DNA of 5,188 nucleotides, taken from assembly GCA_003170875.1 (NCBI GenBank), contig PMYJ01000149.1:221-5408 (forward strand), written 5' to 3'. The notes under the pieces were generated by a model. That model saw only the letters and a list, made by a program, of their open reading frames with translations, ran no database searches and was not told the DNA's origin. Source of the stretch: Candidatus Dormiibacterota bacterium (lineage in GTDB: Bacteria; Chloroflexota; Dormibacteria; Aeolococcales; Aeolococcaceae). The first letter of the stretch is position 1. The number at the start of each line of letters is the position of its first letter. Positions 1-5,188 of this stretch are shown here, in pieces. Made by a program: the position numbers and the translations under genes.

Positions 1-675
1 CCCCGCCTGGGCCGGATGGTCGTCGCCGTGCTCGAGCACCAGGGGCTGGCCGTGGACATCCCCCAGCAGGGCTGCTGCGGGCTGCCGCTGCAGTCCAACG
101 GGAATTTCCCCGCCGCTCGCACCTACGCCACCCGGCTGGCCCGCCAGCTGCGCGACGCGCCGGGCGACGTTCCGGTCATCGCTTCCTCGACGAGCTGCGG
201 GCTGATGCTCAAGCGCGAGGCGCGTGAGATCTTGGGCGTAGAGGATCCGGCACTGGTCGACATCTCCGAGCGCACCTACGACATCTTCGAGTTCCTCCGT
301 GACCTGCACGAGCAGGGCCGGCTGAAGACCGACTTCGTCCCGGTGGAGCTCACCGCCGCTTATCACGCACCGTGCCAGCAGCAGAATCAATTGATCGGCA
401 AGCCCGCCCTCGACATCCTGGCCCTGGTGCCGGGCCTGCGGCTGGTCGAGCTGGATCGGGACTGCTGCGGGGTCGGCGGCACCTACGGCATCAAGCGCGA
501 GAAGTACGCGATCTCGATGGCGGTAGGCGCCGGCCTCTTCTCGGACATCCGCCAGGCCGCCCCGGACCTCGTGCTCTGCGACAGCGAGACCTGCCGCTGG
601 CACATCGCCAAGGCCACCGGGTTCCCGGTGATCCATCCCCTGGAGCTGCTGCACCGGGCCTATGGCGGCCACTGA
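1..675 (+). CDS. glpC: GlpC-like anaerobic glycerol-3-phosphate dehydrogenase subunit C (CCG/Fe-S protein), 3' part
   Basis: The frame is open from base 1, so the gene starts upstream; the 224 visible residues are roughly the C-terminal half of a family usually about 400-430 aa. Two cysteine-rich CCG modules, as in heterodisulfide reductase subunit B and GlpC, are visible. The end of the first has Cys25-Cys26-Gly and a later SSTSCG. The second is complete: HAPCQQQNQ (Cys125), CCGVGGTYG (Cys155-Cys156) and CDSETCRWH (Cys193, Cys198). The run CCGVGGTYGIKREKY and the ending HPLELLHRA match my recollection of GlpC better than other CCG proteins. GlpC is the Fe-S subunit that passes electrons from the GlpAB dehydrogenase to membrane quinone during G3P oxidation to DHAP. 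The N-terminal 4Fe-4S ferredoxin-type domain would lie outside the window. The stop overlaps the next start by 14 bases, which suggests translational coupling with the DHA phosphotransferase. A generic Fe-S oxidoreductase (lactate or glycolate oxidase type) is the main alternative. Confidence 0.82.
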   Translation, partial: PRLGRMVVAVLEHQGLAVDIPQQGCCGLPLQSNGNFPAARTYATRLARQLRDAPGDVPVIASSTSCGLMLKREAREILGVEDPALVDISERTYDIFEFLRDLHEQGRLKTDFVPVELTAAYHAPCQQQNQLIGKPALDILALVPGLRLVELDRDCCGVGGTYGIKREKYAISMAVGAGLFSDIRQAAPDLVLCDSETCRWHIAKATGFPVIHPLELLHRAYGGH

Positions 676-3259
676 AGCCAGCGACCCCGTGCCCGGCGAC
701 GCGCCGGTCGGCCTGGTCCTGGTCTCCCATAGCGCCCAGCTGGCCGAGGGTGCGGCGGAGCTGGCCCGGGCGATGGCCGGCGAGGAGGTCCGGATCGTGG
801 CGGCCGGCGGCATGGCGCCGCCGGAGACGGCGCTGGGCACGGACGCCGTCCGGGTGGCGGCGGCGATCGAGGAGGCCTGGTCTGAGCGTGGGGTGCTGGT
901 GCTGATGGACCTGGGCAGCGCCCTCCTCTCCGCCGAGATGGCGGTCGAGCTCCTCCCCGAGGAGCACCGCAAGCGGGTGCTGCTGAGCGCAGCACCACTC
1001 GTCGAGGGTGCAGTGGCGGCGGCGGTCACGTCACGGCTCGGAGAGCCGCTGGAGAGGGTGGCGAGGGAGGCCATCGGTTCCCTGGATGCCAAGCGCGCAC
1101 AGGTCGGCGGCCCCGGCGAGGCCGTGGTGGCCCCAGCCGCCGAGCCCGACCTCGGCGGGCCCGTCGCCGAGACCAGGATCGCGGTGGATATCCCCCTGGG
1201 TCTCCACGCCCGTCCGGCTGCACGGGTGATCCGCGCCACCGCCGGCCTGAACGCCCAGGTCGTGGCCGGCAACGCCACCACCGGCTCGGCGATGGTCAAC
1301 GCCCGCAGCCTCAACGCCCTCGCCGGCCTCCAGGTCCGAGAGGGCCACGAGCTGGTGCTGCGCGCCTCCGGGCCCGACGCCGGGAAGGCGATCGAGGCCG
1401 TGCGCGCCGTGGCGGCGCGCCGGTTCGACGAGCCCACGGTCACGCCGGCCGGCCCAGCCGCCACCGCGCCGGCTGCGTCCCCGCCCCCGTCCGGGCGGCC
1501 AGGCGGGATGCAGGGGATCCCCGCTTCGAGCGGGATCGCCATCGGAACGCTCCAGTTCCTGGAGGAGGCCGACCTGGCGGTTCCCGACACCGAGGTGGTC
1601 GATCCGCCCGCGGAGCTCGAGGCACTGGAGCTGGCCGTGACGGCCACGCGCCACGACCTCGAGGAGCTGCGCGACCAGACCAGGACGCGGTCGGGGAGCT
1701 ATGAGGCGGAGATCCTCGACGCAGACCTGCTCTTCCTCGAGGATCCGGACCTCCTGGAACCGACCCGCGCGGCGATCACCGATCGGCGGCTCACCGCCGC
1801 CCGGGCATGGTCCGAGGTCTCGACCCGGCTCGGCCGGTCCTGGGAGGGGCTCGACGATCCCAACATGCGCCTGCGGGCGGCGGACCTCGCGGGCGTTAGT
1901 CGCCGGGTGCTGCACCGCCTGCTGGGGCGGCCTGCGCCCGTCCTTCGACAGGCCGGGATCCTGGTGGCCCGCGACCTCGCGCCCACCGACACCGCGGCCC
2001 TGGACCCCGCGCGGGTCATGGGGATCGCCACCGCCGGCGGTGGCCCCACCTCGCACAGCGCCATCCTGGCCCGCGCCCTGGGCATCCCGGCGGTGGTGGG
2101 TCTGGGCGACGAGCTGCTCGCGGTGGCTCCGGGACGGAGCGCTCTCCTGGACGGTGGCCGGGGCACGCTCGTCCTGGACCCGCCGGTCGCGCTGGTCCGG
2201 CGCGCCCGGGCCGAGGCGCGAGAGGAGCAGCGCCAGGCCGCCCGCGCCGCCGCGGCCGCCCACCGGCCCGCGGTGACCCGGGACGGTGTCGTCATCGAGG
2301 TGGGCGCCAACATCGGGGCCGTCGAGGAGGCCTCGCGGGCGGTGCAGGCCGGAGCCGATGCGGTCGGTCTGCTTCGCACCGAGTTCCTCTTCCTGGAGGC
2401 CGACTCCATGCCCGGGGAGGCGGTGCAGGAACGGGTCTACTCGGAGATCGCCACCCGGCTGAAGGGCCGTCCGCTGACCATCCGGACCCTCGACGTCGGT
2501 GCCGACAAGCCCCTCCCCTATCTCCGCTCCGTCCACGAGGACAACCCGGCCCTCGGGCTCCGCGGCATCCGCCTCGGGCTGGCCCGGCCCGAGGTGCTGA
2601 CCACCCAGCTGCGCGCGGTGGTGGCGACCGCGCGGCGGCACCCGGTGCGGGTGATGTTCCCCATGGTGTCGGACGCGGGCGAGGTCGTAGCGGCCCGAGC
2701 CCTGCTCGCCGAGGCCGCGGGGTCCGAACCGCTCTCTCTCGAGGTGGGAGTGATGGTGGAGATCCCCTCGGCCGCCCTGACCGCCGCCCGGCTCGCCGAG
2801 AGCGTCGACTTCTTCTCGCTTGGCACCAACGACCTCTCCCAGTACACGCTCGCCGCCGATCGCGGCAACGCCGAGGTGGCCAGGCTGGCCGATGCGTACC
2901 ATCCCGCCACGCTGCGCCTCATCGCAGCAACGGTCCAGGCCGCGCGCGCCAGGGGGCGCTGGGTCGGGGTCTGCGGCGAGCTGGCCGGCCAGGTCGAGGC
3001 GGTCCCGCTGCTCATCGGCCTCGGGGTCAGGGAGCTGTCGGTGGCCGTGCCCTCGGTGGCGAGGATCAAGGAGGCGGTGCGCGCAGCCGACTCCGGCGCA
3101 TGCGTCCGGCTGGCTCGAAGGGCGCTCCGGCTCGCCGACGGAGCCGCCGTCCGCGGGCTGATCTCGGGCACCTCCCGACGTGCGACCATTGCTCCCCGAG
3201 ATGGCTCGCCGGTTCCCTCCCGTCGCGCCGGCACGCGAAGCTCACCTTCCTCTTCCTGA
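662..3259 (+). CDS. dhaM: DhaM-HPr-enzyme I fusion: PEP-dependent dihydroxyacetone kinase phosphotransferase with complete EI
   Basis: This 865-residue cytoplasmic phosphorelay protein would take phosphate from PEP and pass it to the DhaL-ADP subunit of dihydroxyacetone kinase. Domains in order: EIIA-Dha (mannose-type EIIA fold) at about 15-140, with VGLVLVSHS carrying active His23 and a downstream MDLGSA motif; an Ala/Pro/Glu-rich linker; HPr at about 170-257, with GLHARPAA carrying His182 and NARSLNAL carrying Ser216, the counterpart of regulatory Ser46; a Pro/Ala linker at 258-282; and enzyme I from about 283 (GIPASSGIAIG). The EI swivel His465 lies in GGGPTSHSAILAR. The PEP-binding barrel has LLRTEF (Arg572), IRTLDVGADK (Arg608), MVEIPSA (Glu700), GTNDLSQYTLAADR (Asp724) and GVCGELAG (Cys771). 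The Glu-Asp and Glu-Cys spacings (24 and 71) equal those of E. coli EI. E. coli DhaM has only a truncated EI-like end, so this full EI is distinctive. ATG 662 is the first start in frame before the EIIA domain; GTG 689 is a possible shorter start. The last ~30 residues are a Ser/Arg/Pro-rich tail. Automated annotation may simply call it PEP-protein phosphotransferase (ptsI/ptsP). Confidence 0.93.
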   Translation: MAATEASDPVPGDAPVGLVLVSHSAQLAEGAAELARAMAGEEVRIVAAGGMAPPETALGTDAVRVAAAIEEAWSERGVLVLMDLGSALLSAEMAVELLPEEHRKRVLLSAAPLVEGAVAAAVTSRLGEPLERVAREAIGSLDAKRAQVGGPGEAVVAPAAEPDLGGPVAETRIAVDIPLGLHARPAARVIRATAGLNAQVVAGNATTGSAMVNARSLNALAGLQVREGHELVLRASGPDAGKAIEAVRAVAARRFDEPTVTPAGPAATAPAASPPPSGRPGGMQGIPASSGIAIGTLQFLEEADLAVPDTEVVDPPAELEALELAVTATRHDLEELRDQTRTRSGSYEAEILDADLLFLEDPDLLEPTRAAITDRRLTAARAWSEVSTRLGRSWEGLDDPNMRLRAADLAGVSRRVLHRLLGRPAPVLRQAGILVARDLAPTDTAALDPARVMGIATAGGGPTSHSAILARALGIPAVVGLGDELLAVAPGRSALLDGGRGTLVLDPPVALVRRARAEAREEQRQAARAAAAAHRPAVTRDGVVIEVGANIGAVEEASRAVQAGADAVGLLRTEFLFLEADSMPGEAVQERVYSEIATRLKGRPLTIRTLDVGADKPLPYLRSVHEDNPALGLRGIRLGLARPEVLTTQLRAVVATARRHPVRVMFPMVSDAGEVVAARALLAEAAGSEPLSLEVGVMVEIPSAALTAARLAESVDFFSLGTNDLSQYTLAADRGNAEVARLADAYHPATLRLIAATVQAARARGRWVGVCGELAGQVEAVPLLIGLGVRELSVAVPSVARIKEAVRAADSGACVRLARRALRLADGAAVRGLISGTSRRATIAPRDGSPVPSRRAGTRSSPSSS

Positions 3260-3266
3260 GGGTGAG
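3241..3266 (+). repeat. Small inverted repeat at the dhaM stop codon
   Basis: CTCACC (3241-3246) is the exact reverse complement of GGTGAG (3261-3266), with 14 bases between them that include the dhaM TGA. A further CTC/GAG pair (3250-3252 with 3258-3260) can nest inside. No T-run follows, so this does not look like an intrinsic terminator. A role in translation coupling or mRNA stability between dhaM and pgsA is possible, but six-base dyads are common by chance in GC-rich DNA. Confidence 0.25.
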
Positions 3267-3290
3267 GCCCCGCCGCCGAGCCATCTGAGC

Positions 3291-3875
3291 GTGCTCCCGG
3301 CAGCGGCCGTGCGCTCACGGGGGCGGACCGCCTTGGTGGGCATCACCACGTCGATGCGCCTCGTGCTGACGCCCGTGGTGGCGGCGCTTGCCCTCTCGGG
3401 GCAGGGCCGCTGGGCGGCGGCGGTGTTCGCGATCGCGGCCAGCACCGATTACCTGGACGGCTACCTGGCGCGCCGGTGGGGCGTGAGCACCCTGACGGGA
3501 AGCTTCCTGGACACGACCGCGGACAAGGTGCTGGTGGCCGGCGTCCTGATCGCCCTCACCAGCATCGGCCAGGCCTCGCCCTGGGCGGTGATGATCATCG
3601 TCTGCCGGGAGGTGATGGTGATGGGCCTGCGCGGCTCGGTGGCCGTCTCGGGGAAGGTGATCCGGTCCTCGCAGCTCGGCCGCACCAAGGCCGCGGTCCA
3701 GTTCGTCGCCATCATCCTGCTGTTGCTGGGCGTGAACCTGCGCCTCGGCCCCACCGGCATCGGCGAGTGGGCGCTCTGGATCGCCGCGGCCCTGACCGTC
3801 GCCTCCGCCGCCGACTACCTCTGGCGCTGGGCGGCCTCCACCCTCCGCAACTCCGCGCCGGCCACGCCGGAGTGA
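3291..3875 (+). CDS. pgsA: CDP-diacylglycerol--glycerol-3-phosphate 3-phosphatidyltransferase
   Basis: This membrane enzyme transfers the phosphatidyl group from CDP-diacylglycerol to glycerol-3-phosphate, giving phosphatidylglycerol phosphate, the committed step to phosphatidylglycerol and cardiolipin. The complete class I CDP-alcohol phosphotransferase signature D-x2-DG-x2-AR-x8-G-x3-D-x3-D is visible, running from DYLDGYLARR to GSFLDTTADK. The metal and catalytic Asp residues are 53, 56, 74 and 78, counted from GTG 3291. The later CREVMVMGLRG and LGRTKAAVQ match the conserved REF-x-VTGLR and G-K-x-KT regions of PgsA rather than those of other CDP-alcohol transferases. About six hydrophobic segments are present, the last ending at YLWRW. 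The start is uncertain. The frame is open from GTG 3180, but that overlaps dhaM by 80 bases with low-complexity sequence. Candidates are ATG 3201, GTG 3291, GTG 3309 and TTG 3333/GTG 3336; the last pair sits behind a purine-rich GGGGGCGGA. GTG 3291 is a compromise that avoids the overlap and gives 194 aa. The stop overlaps the next gene. Confidence 0.9.
   Translation: MLPAAAVRSRGRTALVGITTSMRLVLTPVVAALALSGQGRWAAAVFAIAASTDYLDGYLARRWGVSTLTGSFLDTTADKVLVAGVLIALTSIGQASPWAVMIIVCREVMVMGLRGSVAVSGKVIRSSQLGRTKAAVQFVAIILLLLGVNLRLGPTGIGEWALWIAAALTVASAADYLWRWAASTLRNSAPATPE
3319..3327 (+). promoter_or_regulatory. Possible Shine-Dalgarno for a late pgsA start
   Basis: GGGGGCGGA lies 5 bases before TTG 3333 and 8 before GTG 3336, both in the pgsA frame. 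A start there puts the conserved Arg of the first membrane helix (TSMRLVLTP) at residue 8 or 9, close to the usual position in PgsA proteins. It is the best purine-rich match among the candidate starts, but G-runs are frequent in this DNA. Confidence 0.3.
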
Positions 3876-4867
3876 GTGCCCCGGTCCTCATCACCGGGGC
3901 CGGTGGCTTCGTCGGGGGGGCAGTCCTCACGCGGCTGCTCCGGGCCGGCCTCGAGGTGCGTGCCCTGGTGCGCAGTCCGGAGAGCGCCGAGCGGGTCCGG
4001 AGCGCAGGTGCCCAGCCAGTGGTCGGGGACATCCTGGACGGCGAGGACCTGGTCGCCGCCATGCGGGGCTGCGAGCTGGTCTTCCACGTGGCCGGGCTCA
4101 ACAAGATGTGCCTGCCCGACCCCGCCCCACTGATGCGCAACAACGTCGAGGGCTCGGTCAGGGTCGTCCGGGCGGCCGCCAGGGCGGGGGTGCGCCGTAT
4201 CGTCTACACCTCGTCGGCCGCCACGCTCGACAGCGCCCCGCGGGCCGGCGCGCCCGGCAACGGGCAGCGCCGGTTCCTCTCCGAGTACGAGCGCTCCAAG
4301 TACGAGGCGGAGCGCCAGGTCCTCGAGCTCGCGCCGCGGCTCGGCATTGAGCTGATGTGCCTCAACCCCTCATCGGTGCAGGGCCCGGGCCGCACCACGG
4401 GGACGGCGCGGTGGCTGATCAGCTACGCCAACGGCCGGCTCCACTGGCTCATCGACGCGCCGGTCAGCCTGGTGGACATCGCCGACTGCGCCGAGGCACA
4501 CCTGCTCGCCGCCACCCGCGGCCAACCGCTCCACCCCTACGTGATCAGCGGGTCCACCCAGCGCATCTCGGAGATGGTGCACACGCTGGGGACGGTCGCC
4601 GGACACACGTATCCCATCCGCTTCCTTCCGGCCGGCCCGGCGGTGGCCGCCGCCTCCATGGTGGGTGCCGGCTTCAGGTTGGCGGGGCGCCGCGCCCCGG
4701 TCTGCCGCGAGATGCTCCGGACCCTGGCCCACGGCCACGCCTACGACGGCGCCCCGGCCGCGCGGGAGCTGGGATTCGCCTACACACCGCTCGAGGAGAC
4801 GCTGCGGCGGGCGCTCGCCTGGTACGTGGAACACGGCCACGTGCGGCCGTCCCCCGCCCACCCCTGA
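3872..4867 (+). CDS. Extended-SDR NAD(P)-dependent epimerase/dehydratase/reductase, HpnA-like
   Basis: This 331-residue Rossmann-fold oxidoreductase belongs to the extended short-chain dehydrogenase family. The nucleotide-binding motif is at the extreme N-terminus: VLITGAGGFVGGAVL, with Gly9, Gly12 and Gly15. The catalytic Ser is in VYTSSAAT (Ser115, or Ser114), and the catalytic pair Tyr139-x3-Lys143 lies in SEYERSKYEAE. LNPSSVQGPGR (Asn165), LVDIADCAEAHLLA (from 200) and the C-terminal ELGFAYTPLEETL region are typical of the HpnA/dihydroflavonol-4-reductase/3-beta-HSD branch. The DPAPLMRNNVEGS stretch resembles hopanoid-associated HpnA, but the substrate (sugar nucleotide, sterol-like or flavonol-like) cannot be read from this sequence. 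Start GTG 3872 was chosen because it overlaps the pgsA stop in a GTGA junction and places the Rossmann strand where it belongs. The frame is open back to 3476, but that part only shadows pgsA. Coupling to pgsA hints at a lipid or envelope role, which is inference. Confidence 0.88.
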   Translation: MSAPVLITGAGGFVGGAVLTRLLRAGLEVRALVRSPESAERVRSAGAQPVVGDILDGEDLVAAMRGCELVFHVAGLNKMCLPDPAPLMRNNVEGSVRVVRAAARAGVRRIVYTSSAATLDSAPRAGAPGNGQRRFLSEYERSKYEAERQVLELAPRLGIELMCLNPSSVQGPGRTTGTARWLISYANGRLHWLIDAPVSLVDIADCAEAHLLAATRGQPLHPYVISGSTQRISEMVHTLGTVAGHTYPIRFLPAGPAVAAASMVGAGFRLAGRRAPVCREMLRTLAHGHAYDGAPAARELGFAYTPLEETLRRALAWYVEHGHVRPSPAHP

Positions 4868-4880
4868 GCATCCCGCAGCC

Positions 4881-4902
4881 GGGGCGCCCCTCAGCCAGCT
4901 GA
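4881..4902. repeat. Two adjacent short palindromes downstream of the SDR gene
   Basis: GGGGCGCCCC (4881-4890) is a perfect 10-base palindrome, followed directly by TCAGC-CA-GCTGA (4891-4902), a dyad with 5-base arms. CTGAG (4864-4868) can also pair with CTCAG (4890-4894). None is followed by a T-run, so a classical terminator is not supported. They lie 39 bases or more before the next start and could be an operator or a weak transcript-end structure. Confidence 0.25.
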
Positions 4903-4928
4903 CCTCGCCCACCCGCCGTCCCCGGGTC

Positions 4929-4934
4929 TATCGT
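4929..4934 (+). promoter_or_regulatory. Candidate -10 element (TATCGT) of a leaderless promoter
   Basis: TATCGT fits the TAnnnT -10 pattern and ends 6 bases before the proposed GTG at 4941. That is the spacing expected if transcription starts at the start codon itself. No Shine-Dalgarno-like sequence lies between 4927 and 4940, which also favours a leaderless message. A -35-like CTGACC at 4899-4904 is too far away (24 bases) to be convincing. It would mark the aldo/keto reductase as a transcription unit separate from the upstream genes. Confidence 0.35.
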
Positions 4935-4940
4935 CTTCTC

Positions 4941-5188
4941 GTGCAGACGGTGTCGTTGGGACGCGGCGGACCCTCGGTGAGCCGCATCGGGCTGGGCATG
5001 GCCGCTCTCGGACGGCCCGCGTACATCACCACCGGCCGTGCCAGCGACTTCGGCGAGGACCGCTCCGAGGCCGCCTTCCGCCACCGTGCCTGGCAGGTCC
5101 TGGATGCCGCCTACGCGGGGGGGATCCGCTACCTCGACTGCGCCCGGTCCTATGGGTCGGCTGAGGCATTCGTCGCCGGCTGGCTGGC
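4941..5188 (+). CDS. Aldo/keto reductase, 5' part
   Basis: The frame runs from GTG 4941 off the end of the window, so only about 82 residues of a family usually near 300 aa are visible. The N-terminal beta-hairpin and first strand (SLGRGGPSVSRIGLGMAALG) begin an aldo/keto reductase barrel. GIRYLDCARSYGSAEAF carries the conserved catalytic Asp66 and Tyr71, in place of the usual DTA-x2-YG-x-SE pattern; the Lys and His of the tetrad lie beyond the window. These are NADPH-dependent cytoplasmic reductases of aldehydes and ketones, with a substrate that cannot be inferred here. Residues 25-50 between strand 1 and helix 1 form an unusually long insertion compared with typical members. The start was chosen because the family motif begins a few residues later; GTG 4950 and ATG 4998 are less likely because they cut into the first strands. 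It is separated from the SDR gene by 73 bases and may have its own promoter. Confidence 0.85.
   Translation, partial: MQTVSLGRGGPSVSRIGLGMAALGRPAYITTGRASDFGEDRSEAAFRHRAWQVLDAAYAGGIRYLDCARSYGSAEAFVAGWL

Noticed and set aside
372..905. Other-frame open reading over the glpC-dhaM junction
   Set aside because: Low-complexity Arg/Pro/Ala-rich translation overlapping two well-supported genes; a GC-bias shadow.
1699..2409. 236-codon minus-strand open frame inside dhaM
   Set aside because: Ser/Arg/Ala-rich shadow of the enzyme I coding region with no motif.
1031..2902. 623-codon open frame on the minus strand opposite the dhaM fusion
   Set aside because: It mirrors the codon structure of a very GC-rich gene whose sense strand has all PTS motifs. 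The antisense translation is Gly/Arg/His-rich with no recognisable domain.
3150..3259. Frameshift at the 3' end of the dhaM fusion
   Set aside because: The EI domain is complete through ARIKEAVRAA before the odd tail begins. No EI-like sequence is seen in another frame downstream, so a variable tail is simpler.
3241..3270. Intrinsic terminator between dhaM and pgsA
   Set aside because: The stem is only about 6 base pairs with a 14-base loop and no T-run follows, so termination is not supported.
3476..3871. N-terminal extension of the SDR frame back to 3476
   Set aside because: This stretch is an out-of-frame reading of pgsA, rich in Arg, Gly and His. The Rossmann motif begins right after GTG 3872, so the extension is not part of the protein.
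4864..4894. Intrinsic terminator after the SDR gene
   Set aside because: CTGAG/CTCAG and GGGGCGCCCC can fold, but the stems are short or nearly loop-less and no T-rich tract follows.
1..5188. CRISPR array, insertion sequence, tRNA/rRNA or other mobile element
   Set aside because: No regularly spaced direct repeats, terminal inverted repeats, transposase motifs or tRNA-like cloverleaf were seen; coding sequence fills nearly the whole window.

Overview
This window is very GC-rich and all genes point the same way (+ strand). It holds the 3' end of one gene, three complete genes and the 5' end of a fifth. Codons end almost always in G or C, and GTG starts are likely. Together with the PgsA sequence type and a probable leaderless gene, this suggests a high-GC Actinomycetota, Chloroflexota or Dormibacterota-like bacterium. 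That placement is inference; there is no rRNA or marker gene here to settle it.

Layout: (1) positions 1-675 are the C-terminal half of an Fe-S/CCG-domain protein most like GlpC, the electron-transfer subunit of anaerobic glycerol-3-phosphate (G3P) dehydrogenase. (2) Positions 662-3259 overlap it by 14 bases and encode an 865-residue phosphotransferase that fuses EIIA-Dha (DhaM), HPr and a complete enzyme I. (3) About 3291-3875 encode PgsA, the CDP-diacylglycerol:glycerol-3-phosphate phosphatidyltransferase. (4) Positions 3872-4867 overlap pgsA by the 4-base GTGA junction and encode an extended short-chain dehydrogenase/epimerase of the HpnA/dihydroflavonol-reductase type. (5) After a 73-base gap with small dyads, an aldo/keto reductase begins at about 4941 and runs off the window. 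It has no visible Shine-Dalgarno but has a -10-like hexamer 6 bases upstream of the GTG.

How the genes may work together: GlpC (G3P to dihydroxyacetone phosphate, electrons to quinone) and the DhaM fusion (PEP-driven phosphorylation for dihydroxyacetone kinase) both feed the DHAP/G3P node. PgsA consumes G3P for phosphatidylglycerol synthesis. The overlaps at 662-675 and 3872-3875 suggest co-transcription and translational coupling, at least in pairs. Neighbouring dhaK, dhaL, glpA and glpB genes would be expected upstream of the window, but this cannot be seen.

The most notable feature is the DhaM fusion. All active-site residues are visible (His23, His182, His465, Cys771, plus the PEP-site Arg, Glu and Asp residues), so it looks like a one-chain PEP-to-DHA-kinase phosphorelay. 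I see no clearly novel system, mobile element, CRISPR array or RNA gene.
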